Shown here: positions 9,767 to 20,100 of the stretch, one piece after another | Layout of the letters: each line of letters starts with the position of its first letter | Position numbering within the stretch: position 1 is the first letter of the stretch | Assembly (NCBI RefSeq): GCF_030651835.1 | Contig: NZ_JAUSBX010000056.1 | Location: 1 to 64,000, forward strand | DNA from: Methylicorpusculum sp. | GTDB taxonomy: Bacteria; Pseudomonadota; Gammaproteobacteria; Methylococcales; Methylomonadaceae | DNA length: 64,000 bases | Direction: 5' to 3' | Translations under genes and position numbers: made by a program | Notes under the pieces: model-generated | The model's input: only the letters and a program-made list of their open reading frames with translations | Database searches by the model: none | What the model was told of the DNA's origin: nothing

Positions 9767-12700
9767 CTTGCCAGCGAACGTTCAACACTGAAAAAACAAC
9801 CGTCCGCAGTAATGACGGTCAGCTTGACAGGATCTGCGATTTTCTCGAATGATACTTCGGTTTTTACGCCCGTGTATAAAGGCTCCGTTGGAATTGCATT
9901 GATAAAATCCCAAACCCAGGCGGCGATATCAGCGCGGGGGTCTCCGTCAATTTCGCCAATTAAAATAAAGCGGCCATCTGCTGCCCGTTCTATCTGAATA
10001 ACAGGCTTTAATTCAGCGCTTTTGCACAAATCTCTGAAGGCGCTGCCCTTGCATTGATTGCGTTCACGGCAATCAAACGCGGGCACTCTGCTTTCTTTTT
10101 CCTGCCTGCGATCAAGGTATATCAGGCCGTTAAATTCGGAACCCTCATCCTGTTTTTCATAGGTGTAGCGAACGTTAATCTCAAAGGAAGGGGCGGGTTT
10201 GGCATAAGCGAAATCAAATTCCAGACTGAACGTTTCGCAGACGAAATATTCGATATGGAATACGCTGAAAGGGTAATCCGCTGAAGGTTTATAACCCAGC
10301 ATTAAGCGGGGTTTGTCCAAAACGCCGAAAGCCTGCACCAAAATCTCATTGATAAATTGATTCAGCCTGTCTATCGCCTCGCTGATCGTTTTATCAAAAT
10401 CCTGATTTAAGCTGACAGCCGTGACGTCGGAAAAGACTTTTTCCGACGGTATTTCAAAATCCTTATCGTTAAACCGGAACCGGATTATGTCGCTTCCAAG
10501 CGAGAAAAACTCGTAAGGCATTTCGCGTTGCGGCGGCTGCACCCATAAGCGATAAGCACAACGGCGTGACACGCCATCACAAGGCAGATTGCACGAGGGC
10601 TCGCAACGATGAGTAATGACAGCCGTCTCTGAGCACCCCAGGCTATCGACGGCTTGAATAGTCAGAGGCGTTCCGCTGGCAACAGGCCCTGAAGTAAAGA
10701 CATCAGCCTCCAGCAATTTGCCGTTAACCGAATAAGGCCGCGTGCCGCCCTGAAGGGCGACTGTGGCAACATAGTTATCACCTTCCACGCAATCAAAATC
10801 CGGTTCACCCAGCCTTAAAGGATCGGCGATGAGAAGCGCCAGGGCAGCCGATTCCATACCTTCTGCATCCTTTATTCTGAGACTGTGTTCCCCGGTTGCT
10901 AGCAACAAAGGTGCCCCCTCAAATAGAATGTAGTCTTGCTGATCCACCTTAATGCGGTAAGGCGCCAGCCCCCCTTTGGGCGAAACCCTGACCTCCGCGA
11001 GTTTGTCGCTGTTCGTGCAACCGATGTCGACACTGATAACCAGCGGCGTTTTAGGCAGAACAAATTGGACCGGCGCACAGTCCGAGCAACACAGATAAGG
11101 CAGATAAAAATCGGCAATAACGGCGCCTTCCTGCAATTCCAGCAAAGCCGCTTCCATCAATTTTCCGAATTTAGACTGTTTACGGGGCGCAGAACCTAAG
11201 CTCTTTTTTACAGCCCGGGTCTCGTAATACACCAAAATAAAGGTCCCACCCGGCGTCACCCCTGCTTTATGCCTGATACCGGGATGTTGCTTGAGAAAAT
11301 GACTCAACCCTCTTTTTTTGCGAACTTCGTTAATACGGCGCTTGATTTCATTTTTAATCAGTTCCAGCGCTTCCAGCTTGCATTCGCTGCTCAAGTTCAG
11401 CAAGGCCGATTCCAATTGCGCCCAATCTAGTTCACCTTGGGCGTCACCTGACTCTTTTTGTCCTGCAATTTCAGCCGTCCAGGTTTTAACGCGCTCAATG
11501 TGCCTGACCGCCGCCTCGATATTCAGAGCGGCAGGATCATCGGGTAAAACGGCTTCGAATTCATCCAGTAAAGTCATGGAATAAATCGCCGCATTCAATA
11601 AAGCCGGTTGACGTAAACCGGCAACCCGGTCCATGTCCGGTTTTTCGATTCTGTTCTTATAAAGCTCGCCCAGAGTTCCGAGGGTCTCATCGGCATTTGC
11701 TGCAGTAACGGCAGTGTTTCCAGCCACCCGGACCGCTTCATTGATCTTTATTTTCTTGCCGCCCAACACCGATTTTGCTTTTTTGGCCGCACAGGCAATT
11801 TCCAGTTTATAAGCTTGGTACAGAATCAACAAGTCATCGAAATTGCAGGACTCCTCAGCAAAATCAACAGGATCTTGCTCGTCCGGTTCACCTGCTCTCA
11901 ACGCGATGATTTCAACAGGCAAACGATAGGAATTTTTTTGACTCAACAGTGATTGCAATACCTGTTGATAGGGCTTTCCCAAATGGCCTTCAATACGCAG
12001 AAAATTATAGGGTTCCCAATCGTAGCGCAGCGGTTCAGTCACAAATGGCTGGCTCGCATATTCGTCCGAACGGTAACTCAGATTCTGGTCGGCCCGCTTC
12101 CGGCGAGTCAATAATGGACTCCATAACTCAAACAACGCCGGATTTCCGTCTTGACGGTAGTAATAAGGGATGGCTTTAGCCGATAAAGCCACATCACCCA
12201 ATCGGCTGGGCGTAATCCGGATTTGCAGATCGATTTCGCTCTTTTTGACGGCGGCCAAAGGCGGTTCATCGGTGAATTGCTCTATCATCCTGACCAACCG
12301 ATTAAACAGCCCTTCCAATGAATTGACTTGCTCCGCGCAGTGACTCGCCGCAGGAGACGGTAAAAACCGGTGCCTGTACAAACCGGGTTGCGTAACCGTT
12401 TCGGGAAAAACCAGCCCGAGCATTAAATGACGTGGAAACAAACCTTCCGGCGGACTGCACAAACAGAATAAGTCGATGGCTTGCCAGCGAAATTCGTTAT
12501 AAGCCGCCAGCAAATCATCAAAAAAATCGTAGTAATATTGAAGAAACCGAAGCTGGGTTGCCGTTTGCGGCACCGTATTTAAAAAACCGAATTTGGTATC
12601 GAAACCACCAAACGGGTCGCCGCTGTTGTGTTTATCAACAATCGGTTTGAAGGCCTGATAAGCAGCCGATAATGCATCTTGCGTTTGAATGGCAAGTTCA

Positions 12701-13392
12701 TCGCTGAAGACTGCAAAAAATGCAGACAGTACGTCTTCTGCAGACAACGGATCCGTATTCGGCACATCGAAGGCAGGTAAATGTAAATCAGGCAGATTGA
12801 GGCGGGCGGCTAAACTGGTTTCCAAATCCGCGTAGAGGCCTTCATTCCCCGGACTGCCCGTCTCCAGCGCCTTGTCCGCATTCTCCTTACTGATTAGTAA
12901 ACGCCTGAGCGTCAAGGTCACAGCCGACCCTTTATCATCACAATTATTAGGACTGCAGTTGCGTAAACCGGCTTTTTTTAATTCCAGGAACAACAGAACC
13001 ACTTTATTGTTCAAGAAATTGGCCGGTTGACTGATGGGCGTAGTATTGGGTTCACCCGCCGGAAACAGTTCCCACATCGCAGCGCCGTCGAAAGGGGCAT
13101 AGCTCACCCCCTCCGGTAAGCTATAGGTCCGGTACGCAACCAACTCGAGATCGTCGGGCTCAGCCAGTAAATACCCTTCCGAACTGATGCCCAGACCTTT
13201 GGATAGTTTTATTACAGCAGCCGGCGCGGCCTGATAGGCAACATCAAGGCCGCAAACAATACCGATACCGATGAGATTAGCCCGCGTCAGGCGGTTTTGC
13301 TCATCCAAATAGTTGAAAACATCATTCAGATGCCGGTTACTCAACACCTGATTCGCTTCGAAAATGGGGTAATGATCTTGTTTAGCTTGCAT
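9763..13392 (-). CDS. Large eCIS-associated protein in the fibre position, with SprB-like repeats
   Basis: This 1209-residue protein has no assigned function. Residues 1-100 contain NRHLNDVFNYLDEQNRLTR and a glycine-rich IGIGIVCGLD block. Residues about 340-700 are helical. A cysteine cluster (LPYLCCSDCAP) is near 764-773. Two immunoglobulin-like segments follow at about 785-855 and 865-925, with GGLAPYRIKV and GGTRPYSVNG followed by sSGTPLTIQAVDSLGC-type endings; this pattern resembles SprB repeats, which are common in Bacteroidetes adhesins. The gene sits between the second wedge protein and the tape measure, the position of the Afp13/Pvc13 tail fibre, but no fibre-type sequence is visible. 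A role as fibre, baseplate decoration or receptor-binding protein is inference from position and adhesin-like repeats. Confidence 0.7.
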   Translation of the reverse strand: MQAKQDHYPIFEANQVLSNRHLNDVFNYLDEQNRLTRANLIGIGIVCGLDVAYQAAPAAVIKLSKGLGISSEGYLLAEPDDLELVAYRTYSLPEGVSYAPFDGAAMWELFPAGEPNTTPISQPANFLNNKVVLLFLELKKAGLRNCSPNNCDDKGSAVTLTLRRLLISKENADKALETGSPGNEGLYADLETSLAARLNLPDLHLPAFDVPNTDPLSAEDVLSAFFAVFSDELAIQTQDALSAAYQAFKPIVDKHNSGDPFGGFDTKFGFLNTVPQTATQLRFLQYYYDFFDDLLAAYNEFRWQAIDLFCLCSPPEGLFPRHLMLGLVFPETVTQPGLYRHRFLPSPAASHCAEQVNSLEGLFNRLVRMIEQFTDEPPLAAVKKSEIDLQIRITPSRLGDVALSAKAIPYYYRQDGNPALFELWSPLLTRRKRADQNLSYRSDEYASQPFVTEPLRYDWEPYNFLRIEGHLGKPYQQVLQSLLSQKNSYRLPVEIIALRAGEPDEQDPVDFAEESCNFDDLLILYQAYKLEIACAAKKAKSVLGGKKIKINEAVRVAGNTAVTAANADETLGTLGELYKNRIEKPDMDRVAGLRQPALLNAAIYSMTLLDEFEAVLPDDPAALNIEAAVRHIERVKTWTAEIAGQKESGDAQGELDWAQLESALLNLSSECKLEALELIKNEIKRRINEVRKKRGLSHFLKQHPGIRHKAGVTPGGTFILVYYETRAVKKSLGSAPRKQSKFGKLMEAALLELQEGAVIADFYLPYLCCSDCAPVQFVLPKTPLVISVDIGCTNSDKLAEVRVSPKGGLAPYRIKVDQQDYILFEGAPLLLATGEHSLRIKDAEGMESAALALLIADPLRLGEPDFDCVEGDNYVATVALQGGTRPYSVNGKLLEADVFTSGPVASGTPLTIQAVDSLGCSETAVITHRCEPSCNLPCDGVSRRCAYRLWVQPPQREMPYEFFSLGSDIIRFRFNDKDFEIPSEKVFSDVTAVSLNQDFDKTISEAIDRLNQFINEILVQAFGVLDKPRLMLGYKPSADYPFSVFHIEYFVCETFSLEFDFAYAKPAPSFEINVRYTYEKQDEGSEFNGLIYLDRRQEKESRVPAFDCRERNQCKGSAFRDLCKSAELKPVIQIERAADGRFILIGEIDGDPRADIAAWVWDFINAIPTEPLYTGVKTEVSFEKIADPVKLTVITADGCFFSVERSLAR

Positions 13393-13407
13393 GGCGTTTA
13401 AACCTAA

Positions 13408-16400
13408 TCAGAGAGTTTCAAAAGGCCGTTGTGCGGAGCTGAGTGCACCTAATGCCGTTTTGTCCAACAGCACCGGATTCTGGTCGCTGCCGTCATCGCA
13501 ATCGTGCAGCGTCGCTTCGGGGTAGGTATTTTTTAATGCGGCCAATAAATTTAAAACAATACGCAACCGGTAAGAAACTTCCGTATACGCGGCATAACGC
13601 TCTTTCAGCATCGCCTCCAGCGCTTCTCCGGTTCCGGCTTTAAAATCAAGATCAGGACATAGACTGACAGGACCGGGGTTAAATGGCGGCAATTCCTCCA
13701 GCGCCAAACCGTCAATGATCACGTTATCCAGCCATTGATAAAACAGCGTCCCGTATTCGGCTAAAATCTTGGCGGCGCAACGGCATACAGAGGTTTCGGA
13801 ACCGTTAATCAAACCGGCCTGCAAAAGCGCCGAAACGCGCTCCTGCAAACGCTCTGAGGTCCAATCAAATGCAGCATTGGCATTCAGCCAACGGCACCAT
13901 GCTTCCTCAAAACGCTCAAACTGCCAGCCGTAGTGCACAACCTGTATGAAATATTCGATCATCACCTCGGTAATGCCACTCCATAGTTGCGGTGTCAGCT
14001 GCAAACTGCAGCTTAGCGACCCTGCATCAACGGTGTTAAATACTTCGCCAAGCCGCGCTTGCAATGCCTCGTCATGAAAATAAACCAGGGTTTTATCGTC
14101 GTACCAGATTTTAAAAGCCTGGCTGAACGCCTGGTAAATTGCAGACGCGCAGGCACAGGCAACTTCCTCATCAGGTCTTTCGCCATCGCCGGTGAGCCCT
14201 TGTGCCATCAACAAAGCGGCAAGATCGGTCATAACCTGATCGCAAGGATTTTCAATAAAGCCGTTATTGCCGACCCAACAGATTTTGGCCAGCAAATGAG
14301 CCGGTGTTTCTTTGCGTATCGTGCGATCGGCAAACTCGCGCAGTTCCAGATTTTCGTTGTAAGGGGCGACCCAGCCCGGCATGACCCAGGTCAAGCGAAA
14401 CGAATAAGGGTCTTCATCGCCGCACGTATTACAGCCGGTATCCTGACAAACCGGATAAAGCGCATCGCCGGGAAATTTCGGCCTTAACAAGATATGCTCA
14501 ATCAGCAAGGCCCGTTCGTTAGCGCTCCAAGCCAATAAGTCTTGTTTGGCTAAAGCCGCACTTTCCTCAGATTCAAATAGCCGGGTATGCGCTGCGAAAA
14601 CATCACCCTCCGAATTGACCAGTTCCAGCCGGTAGTCCGCATTGTCCGGCTTGATTTTGTAAGTTTCCGGATCTATCAAGATGTGCATAAGCGCCCGATA
14701 AGCCTGCTGTTCCGGCTTACCCGTGTCATCCATTGATAACGACCCGCTGATTAGCGTTGGCCCCAGGTATTCGCTCAAGGTAAATGCCACATCGACTTTT
14801 CCGCCCGCAGGCGCAGATGCAACAAACTCAAACTGCCAGTCCGGATAGCCCAACAGTAAACTGACGCGTTTTTTGAGCACCGGATACTGTCCGGCAAAAC
14901 AGGTCTTTTCACGGTAATGAAAAGACCGGTAGCGCTCCCGGCTGATCACCGGCAGTGCTTTTAGAAAAGCCAGCTTGGTTTCCAGCAACAGTTCAAGGGC
15001 TTTCTGCTGTCCGGCCACATCCGTCAGCAATAAGGTATATTCGGAAAATTGTTCACCAAAGCGGGCCAAAAGATGATCCAGAAAACGGTTTCGCCGCGCT
15101 AAAAACTCAGCCGTGGTTTCGATCAAGTCCTCCAGCGATTTTTTGTCCAACCCGTTGAGTAAATCGTCGTAGCCACTAATAAGCTCTTCGTTGAACAGCC
15201 TGACAAAATAGGTTCTGTCCATTCCCGATTGCATAGAGAACAATTCTGCCGTGTTAGCCAGTTGGGCCAGCTGATTGCCCAATAGCTGTTCAAATACCAT
15301 CAGGTAAGCTTTCAGTTGTAAAGCTTGCGCTTTGCGTTGCGGTGAAGCCTGAGGCGACAAGCCTTCAGTGCCCACGCCATAGGTCAACGGCAGACTGTAT
15401 TGGACAGGGTAATACGCTTCAGGATTTCGAAACTCACCGACGGGGGTAGGCAAATCATTGCCTGCATTTTTGATTTTTGGTCGTTCAGCCTCACCACGCA
15501 ACTGGGTCAAGGTATCCAGAGCTTCATCCTGTCTTGCTTTAAAAGGGAGGCCGTTTTTATAAAACAGAAAGCGCGATTGTTTGCTGTAAAAACGGGGTTG
15601 TTTGCGGTTATCAATGAACAGTATCCACGATGCGCTGATTTTGTCCGGATCAAATAATGGCGCCGGATGACTGAAATCAGGATCGGCTTTGCCCTTGATG
15701 ACGTGTCCTTGCGTATCGTAGCCGGTCAGCAGCAACTGGGTGACGGACAGCACCCCATCAATGTCCATCAGTCGATTGATGATATCGGATGTTCTTAACT
15801 CGGTTTGCAGCTGGGCTTTGGCAAGATCGTCAGCTTTGATGAAGCCATTGGCCAGAGCCGGGCCGTTGAAAATGTCTTCAACGGCAATACCTGCGTTCTG
15901 CATGTCCTGCAGACTGTAAAAATAAACGGGTGGATTGAAGTAATGTTCGATCTCAAACCAGATCAAGGCCTGGACACGATCAATATCGGCATCAGGCGCG
16001 ACTTCCACATCGGCGCAGACCGCAACGTCTTCAATCTCGACGCCTTGTATATGACAATAATCTTCATCCAGATTACGAACCCGGAGTAATAAGTCTTTGG
16101 CCTGATCTACCGAGGCTTCGACTGCGGCCAGTTTTCGCCGGTAAAGGCTGACAAATCCCGAAAGGGAAGCATCGGCCAGCTGTTTCTCAAGCGCTGCGGC
16201 CGTCGTCAGCCCTCTGGCGCTACTCTCGCCAAACAACCTCAACGCGGCATTGTTTATTGTGACAATGCCTCCGCCTGACGGGAATTCCAGAACAAAATCG
16301 ACATAAATTACATCCCGCCAATGTTTTTGCAGATAGCCGTCGCGCCCGGCATCATCCAGCAACGGATCCGTCAGTACATCGTAATCCTGGGTCGCACCGA

Positions 16401-17106
16401 AGCGCACAGAGAGCGTAAATTCGCCCTGCTGCTCCAAAAACAGCAGCCGGTATTTGCGGTCCATTAACTGCAAATCGGGAAAGCGCAGCTCCATTGTCAA
16501 AGGGTAGGCTTTACCTTCCGCGTCGAATAAATTGACGGTACGCTCAATTTTCCTATCGTTCAGATCGCCCAATTCGGGATCGGCTTCCAATTCCAGCAAG
16601 ACATCATAAAGACCCAGTACGTCGACTTTTTTCGGCTCATGCACGCTGTTTTGCGGCTTTTGGTAAGCCAGTGTCACGGTTTCATTCTCGCAAACAGCGT
16701 AATAATTGACATCGCAGGCGCATTGTTTACAGAAAATCCAGGCATTGCGTACCGTGTCCAAATCGATCAACGAGCGTCTGAAATCATCCGGTGTAACCGG
16801 GTTGACCGTTAAAATGTCCCGGGCAGTGAAAAAAGCCTGGCCCGCAAAAGGCTTTTCCGGATCGGCTTCAGCCGGCGGAGGCATCAATAAATCCTTGATG
16901 TCCCAGTTACTGCGATAAGCCAGATCGGTTAGCGCATAGCACAGCGCTTCAAGCAGCGTGATTCCTGGATCGTGCGTGTTGTAATCCGTCCAGAAACGAC
17001 TGCCCATTTCGGCTATATAACCGATACCCTCACGGCGCAATTCAAAAAAATCCTCTGCCGTTTTTTGCGCCGGTTGCTTGGCTATTGTGACGGATTGCTC
17101 GTTCAT
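13408..17106 (-). CDS. eCIS baseplate wedge protein (Afp12/Pvc12-like)
   Basis: This 1232-residue protein opens with GYIAEMGSRFWTDYNTHDPG, then ITLLEALCYALTDLAYR, the conserved N-terminus of baseplate J/gp6-like wedge proteins of contractile particles. Two such proteins form the wedge in eCIS, and this is the second of the pair. Several cysteine-rich stretches (for example CQDTGCNTCGDED, about residue 880) suggest metal binding or disulfides. It starts within the previous gene's stop (ATGA, 17103-17106) and is followed after 15 bp by the fibre-position gene. Length is at the upper end of what I expect for the family. Confidence 0.85.
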   Translation of the reverse strand: MNEQSVTIAKQPAQKTAEDFFELRREGIGYIAEMGSRFWTDYNTHDPGITLLEALCYALTDLAYRSNWDIKDLLMPPPAEADPEKPFAGQAFFTARDILTVNPVTPDDFRRSLIDLDTVRNAWIFCKQCACDVNYYAVCENETVTLAYQKPQNSVHEPKKVDVLGLYDVLLELEADPELGDLNDRKIERTVNLFDAEGKAYPLTMELRFPDLQLMDRKYRLLFLEQQGEFTLSVRFGATQDYDVLTDPLLDDAGRDGYLQKHWRDVIYVDFVLEFPSGGGIVTINNAALRLFGESSARGLTTAAALEKQLADASLSGFVSLYRRKLAAVEASVDQAKDLLLRVRNLDEDYCHIQGVEIEDVAVCADVEVAPDADIDRVQALIWFEIEHYFNPPVYFYSLQDMQNAGIAVEDIFNGPALANGFIKADDLAKAQLQTELRTSDIINRLMDIDGVLSVTQLLLTGYDTQGHVIKGKADPDFSHPAPLFDPDKISASWILFIDNRKQPRFYSKQSRFLFYKNGLPFKARQDEALDTLTQLRGEAERPKIKNAGNDLPTPVGEFRNPEAYYPVQYSLPLTYGVGTEGLSPQASPQRKAQALQLKAYLMVFEQLLGNQLAQLANTAELFSMQSGMDRTYFVRLFNEELISGYDDLLNGLDKKSLEDLIETTAEFLARRNRFLDHLLARFGEQFSEYTLLLTDVAGQQKALELLLETKLAFLKALPVISRERYRSFHYREKTCFAGQYPVLKKRVSLLLGYPDWQFEFVASAPAGGKVDVAFTLSEYLGPTLISGSLSMDDTGKPEQQAYRALMHILIDPETYKIKPDNADYRLELVNSEGDVFAAHTRLFESEESAALAKQDLLAWSANERALLIEHILLRPKFPGDALYPVCQDTGCNTCGDEDPYSFRLTWVMPGWVAPYNENLELREFADRTIRKETPAHLLAKICWVGNNGFIENPCDQVMTDLAALLMAQGLTGDGERPDEEVACACASAIYQAFSQAFKIWYDDKTLVYFHDEALQARLGEVFNTVDAGSLSCSLQLTPQLWSGITEVMIEYFIQVVHYGWQFERFEEAWCRWLNANAAFDWTSERLQERVSALLQAGLINGSETSVCRCAAKILAEYGTLFYQWLDNVIIDGLALEELPPFNPGPVSLCPDLDFKAGTGEALEAMLKERYAAYTEVSYRLRIVLNLLAALKNTYPEATLHDCDDGSDQNPVLLDKTALGALSSAQRPFETL

Positions 17107-20100
17107 GATTCGCAGGGACAGGTTTCGCCGGTAGTCTGTAAACCGGCAGGGTTAAGCGCATCGATGCTGTGTTCGGCAGCCGAAACTAAAATGGAAACGG
17201 CGGTGTATCCTTCCGCAACATCAGTATTTACATTGCTTTTGACATCACCGATGTCATGAAACATCAAAAAGTCGGTGACGTAATCAACGTAGGCCTGTTC
17301 TTCGACGAAATTAATCAACACCGATTTATGGACTTTTCCGCCAAACGAAGGCCTGGCATCACTGAAGAATGCCCAGGGCGATAAAAACCGGACAATCGCC
17401 TCATGTAAGGTTTTTTTATAAAACATTTCATCAAAACCCTCATAAAACCGCACTTTAAACGCGCAGCGCACCGCTTCGAATTGGGGATTTCTGACATGCA
17501 GCTTCACAAAACACGGCAGCCGCTGACGCAGAAATTTTTCGACGTCGGTCAGTAAGCCCAAGCTGGTAAAAGGCTTGAGCGGATCTTTGAAGGTGTGAAA
17601 CTGCTGATTCGGAAGGGTTACGACCGTGACATGACCGGGCGCGAGCTCCCGGTAAGTGCCATCGCCACTATCACCGGGCTCGTAGTGTGTATGATTGAGA
17701 CATTTGGCCCGATAAAGCTCAGGAAACGCATCCAGCACCAGATGCTCATAATCCCATAAAGCAACCGCCCGGTCTTTATGGCGCAGCCGCTCACTGATCC
17801 GGGTATAAAAAGCCTCTGCTGCCTCGGCCCCGCGGCCGCCAAAACTTTCAAACGGCTGATCGATTTTTTTAACCGCCGCATGCGGGCGATCCAGTTTTGT
17901 TATTGTGCCTGCGGCCAAGACTTTTGCGGAAAATGCAGGATCGTTATCCTTATCAACAAACCTCGCTTTTAGTGCCTGTGCTGCTACTTTCTGTAAACGG
18001 CAAACCGCCTCGCTGTCTGAGGAGACCGCAGCGCGCAGCCAGTGCATTGTGCCGGGTAACAAGGTATTACTGGCATCGGCATCCCCAGGCACGATAAAGA
18101 CAATGATGCCGGATTTGAGTAAACCGTCTGTATCGTCTTGTACCTCGCCAGATTCGAAGGCTTTCCACTCGTTACTGCGCAGATAACTCCATTGAATGTG
18201 CTGATCAGGCTTTACCGTCAACGGATCGGCCGTGCCATCGGCCACTTGAAACAACAAAGCCAGATTTTGCGGAGGCTGGAGTCCGGTCAGGCCTATATAA
18301 AATTCCGCCGAACTGGGCACAGGGCTTTCTTCCCGTGTAACGACAAACTGAGGAAGCAAATAAACCGGTTTTACGGCAGGCAGCTTGGGATTCTGCAGCG
18401 CATGTCCGAACGGCCCGACATGGAAAAACAAGGCTTGCTGATCGTTACTCGCCGCTACCGAGCCAGACAGCGACAACGTCTGTTCGGCGGTATAGTCCAT
18501 TGTTATGCGCTCGGCAAAAGGCCCGATAATCGGCGCCCCCGGATGGAAGGGCGGTTTAGGATCAATATCAGCCAGAAAATGGGTCAGATCCAGCAAATAT
18601 TGATTGAAACCCATATCACCTTGAAAAATCAAACGCAGATAACCGTTGACCGCTTTGATAGGGTAAGGATGGTTTCCCTGCATCCCTGAAAAATTGCCGG
18701 TGGCTTGCTGCGCTGCACCGGTCAAATTGAATGTGCCGGTATCAAAGTCAAAAGAGCCAGACGGATCACTCCACTCGCCATCTTTTAGATAAGCTACCGC
18801 TATGGTGGGTTTATCATTGTCTGCTGCAGCAATAGCGGCACTTTCGTCCTCAACGACTGCGGCCATCTGGCTACCGCCGGGTTGCTGATTAATGGCATTA
18901 GCCGCCAACGGCATACTGATCAATAATGGAAAAATGGATGGCGTCCTGTAATACCGGGGTTTATTCTGCCAATCGAATGTCAATGAAGCGGACACCAATT
19001 GCTTTTGAAAAACTTCTTGGGAGCCGATAGTAAAACGAGTGCCTTTAACGGGCTGAGCCCCGTAAGGCTGAAACGGCTTGGATAAATCCACCGAACCGAA
19101 ATCGTTGGATACCGCAAGTGATCGCAGCCCCTTAACACTGACGGTCAGCTTTATCGAGGTGATGATAAATGCTTCCAGCTCAGGGTATATATATGATACG
19201 CCGTCGCGATGGCGCAATTTAACCAGCAAGACAGGTAGCGCGGTCGCAAAACCGTAGCCGTGAACTTTATCGGAATAAGCGGTAACAGCGGCATCGGCGC
19301 CGCCCAAGATCACGGTTAATGTCAGCTTATTGCCATTACGGACAAAGGATGTGGCGGTTTTTTCTAACCAGCCTTTCTCAGCGCTGAGCCAACAGGTGAT
19401 GTCGTTTTTTAACTCAGACCCTGAACCGCTATGGCTTCCTGCCAGCATAAGTTCAAGAACAAGGGTCCGAGTCCCTTCTGCCAGCCAAAGATAATGAGAG
19501 GCCACCATAAAACCCAGTTCCGCTTTGGGCATGTTGATGGTTTGCAACTTTCCGTTTTTATACTCTTTGTTAAAAAACGGATGCCAAGTGAGGTCTTGCT
19601 CCGGCAGTTTTGCGCCTAAGCCATCGGCTGAAGCGGCTTCCGGTGAAGCAAAAAACCGGTTTTGATGAGAGTTCTCGGGCAGGGTAAAACCCAGTTTTTC
19701 ATCGTCATGCCGGTAAACCGTCTTTAACCCACTCACCTGGGTCCGATTGGCAACAAAATTACTGGCAGCGGCAAAAAAAGCGTCTTTACCCCAATCGTCT
19801 TTTCCGGCTTTAAATAAGCTGCCTAGTTCCAGTAAATGGGCTTGCGTCTGCCGGGTCAATTCAACCAAAAGATGAACCTGCGCCGGCTCAGCGGGCTTTT
19901 CTTTAAGTTGCAGAATATCCCTGTAATAAAAATCCAGGTGTCTTCCGGTTATCGTGTTGATTTGCGCGCGCGCATGTTCGAATAAACGCAGGAACGCCAG
20001 AAACAGCGTGTAATGCGGATCATGACTGTTTAGCCCGGTAAAACTGGTTTCTAATGCGGCTTGCGCATCAACTACCGTGCGTGCATAGGCTTTAAGAAAC

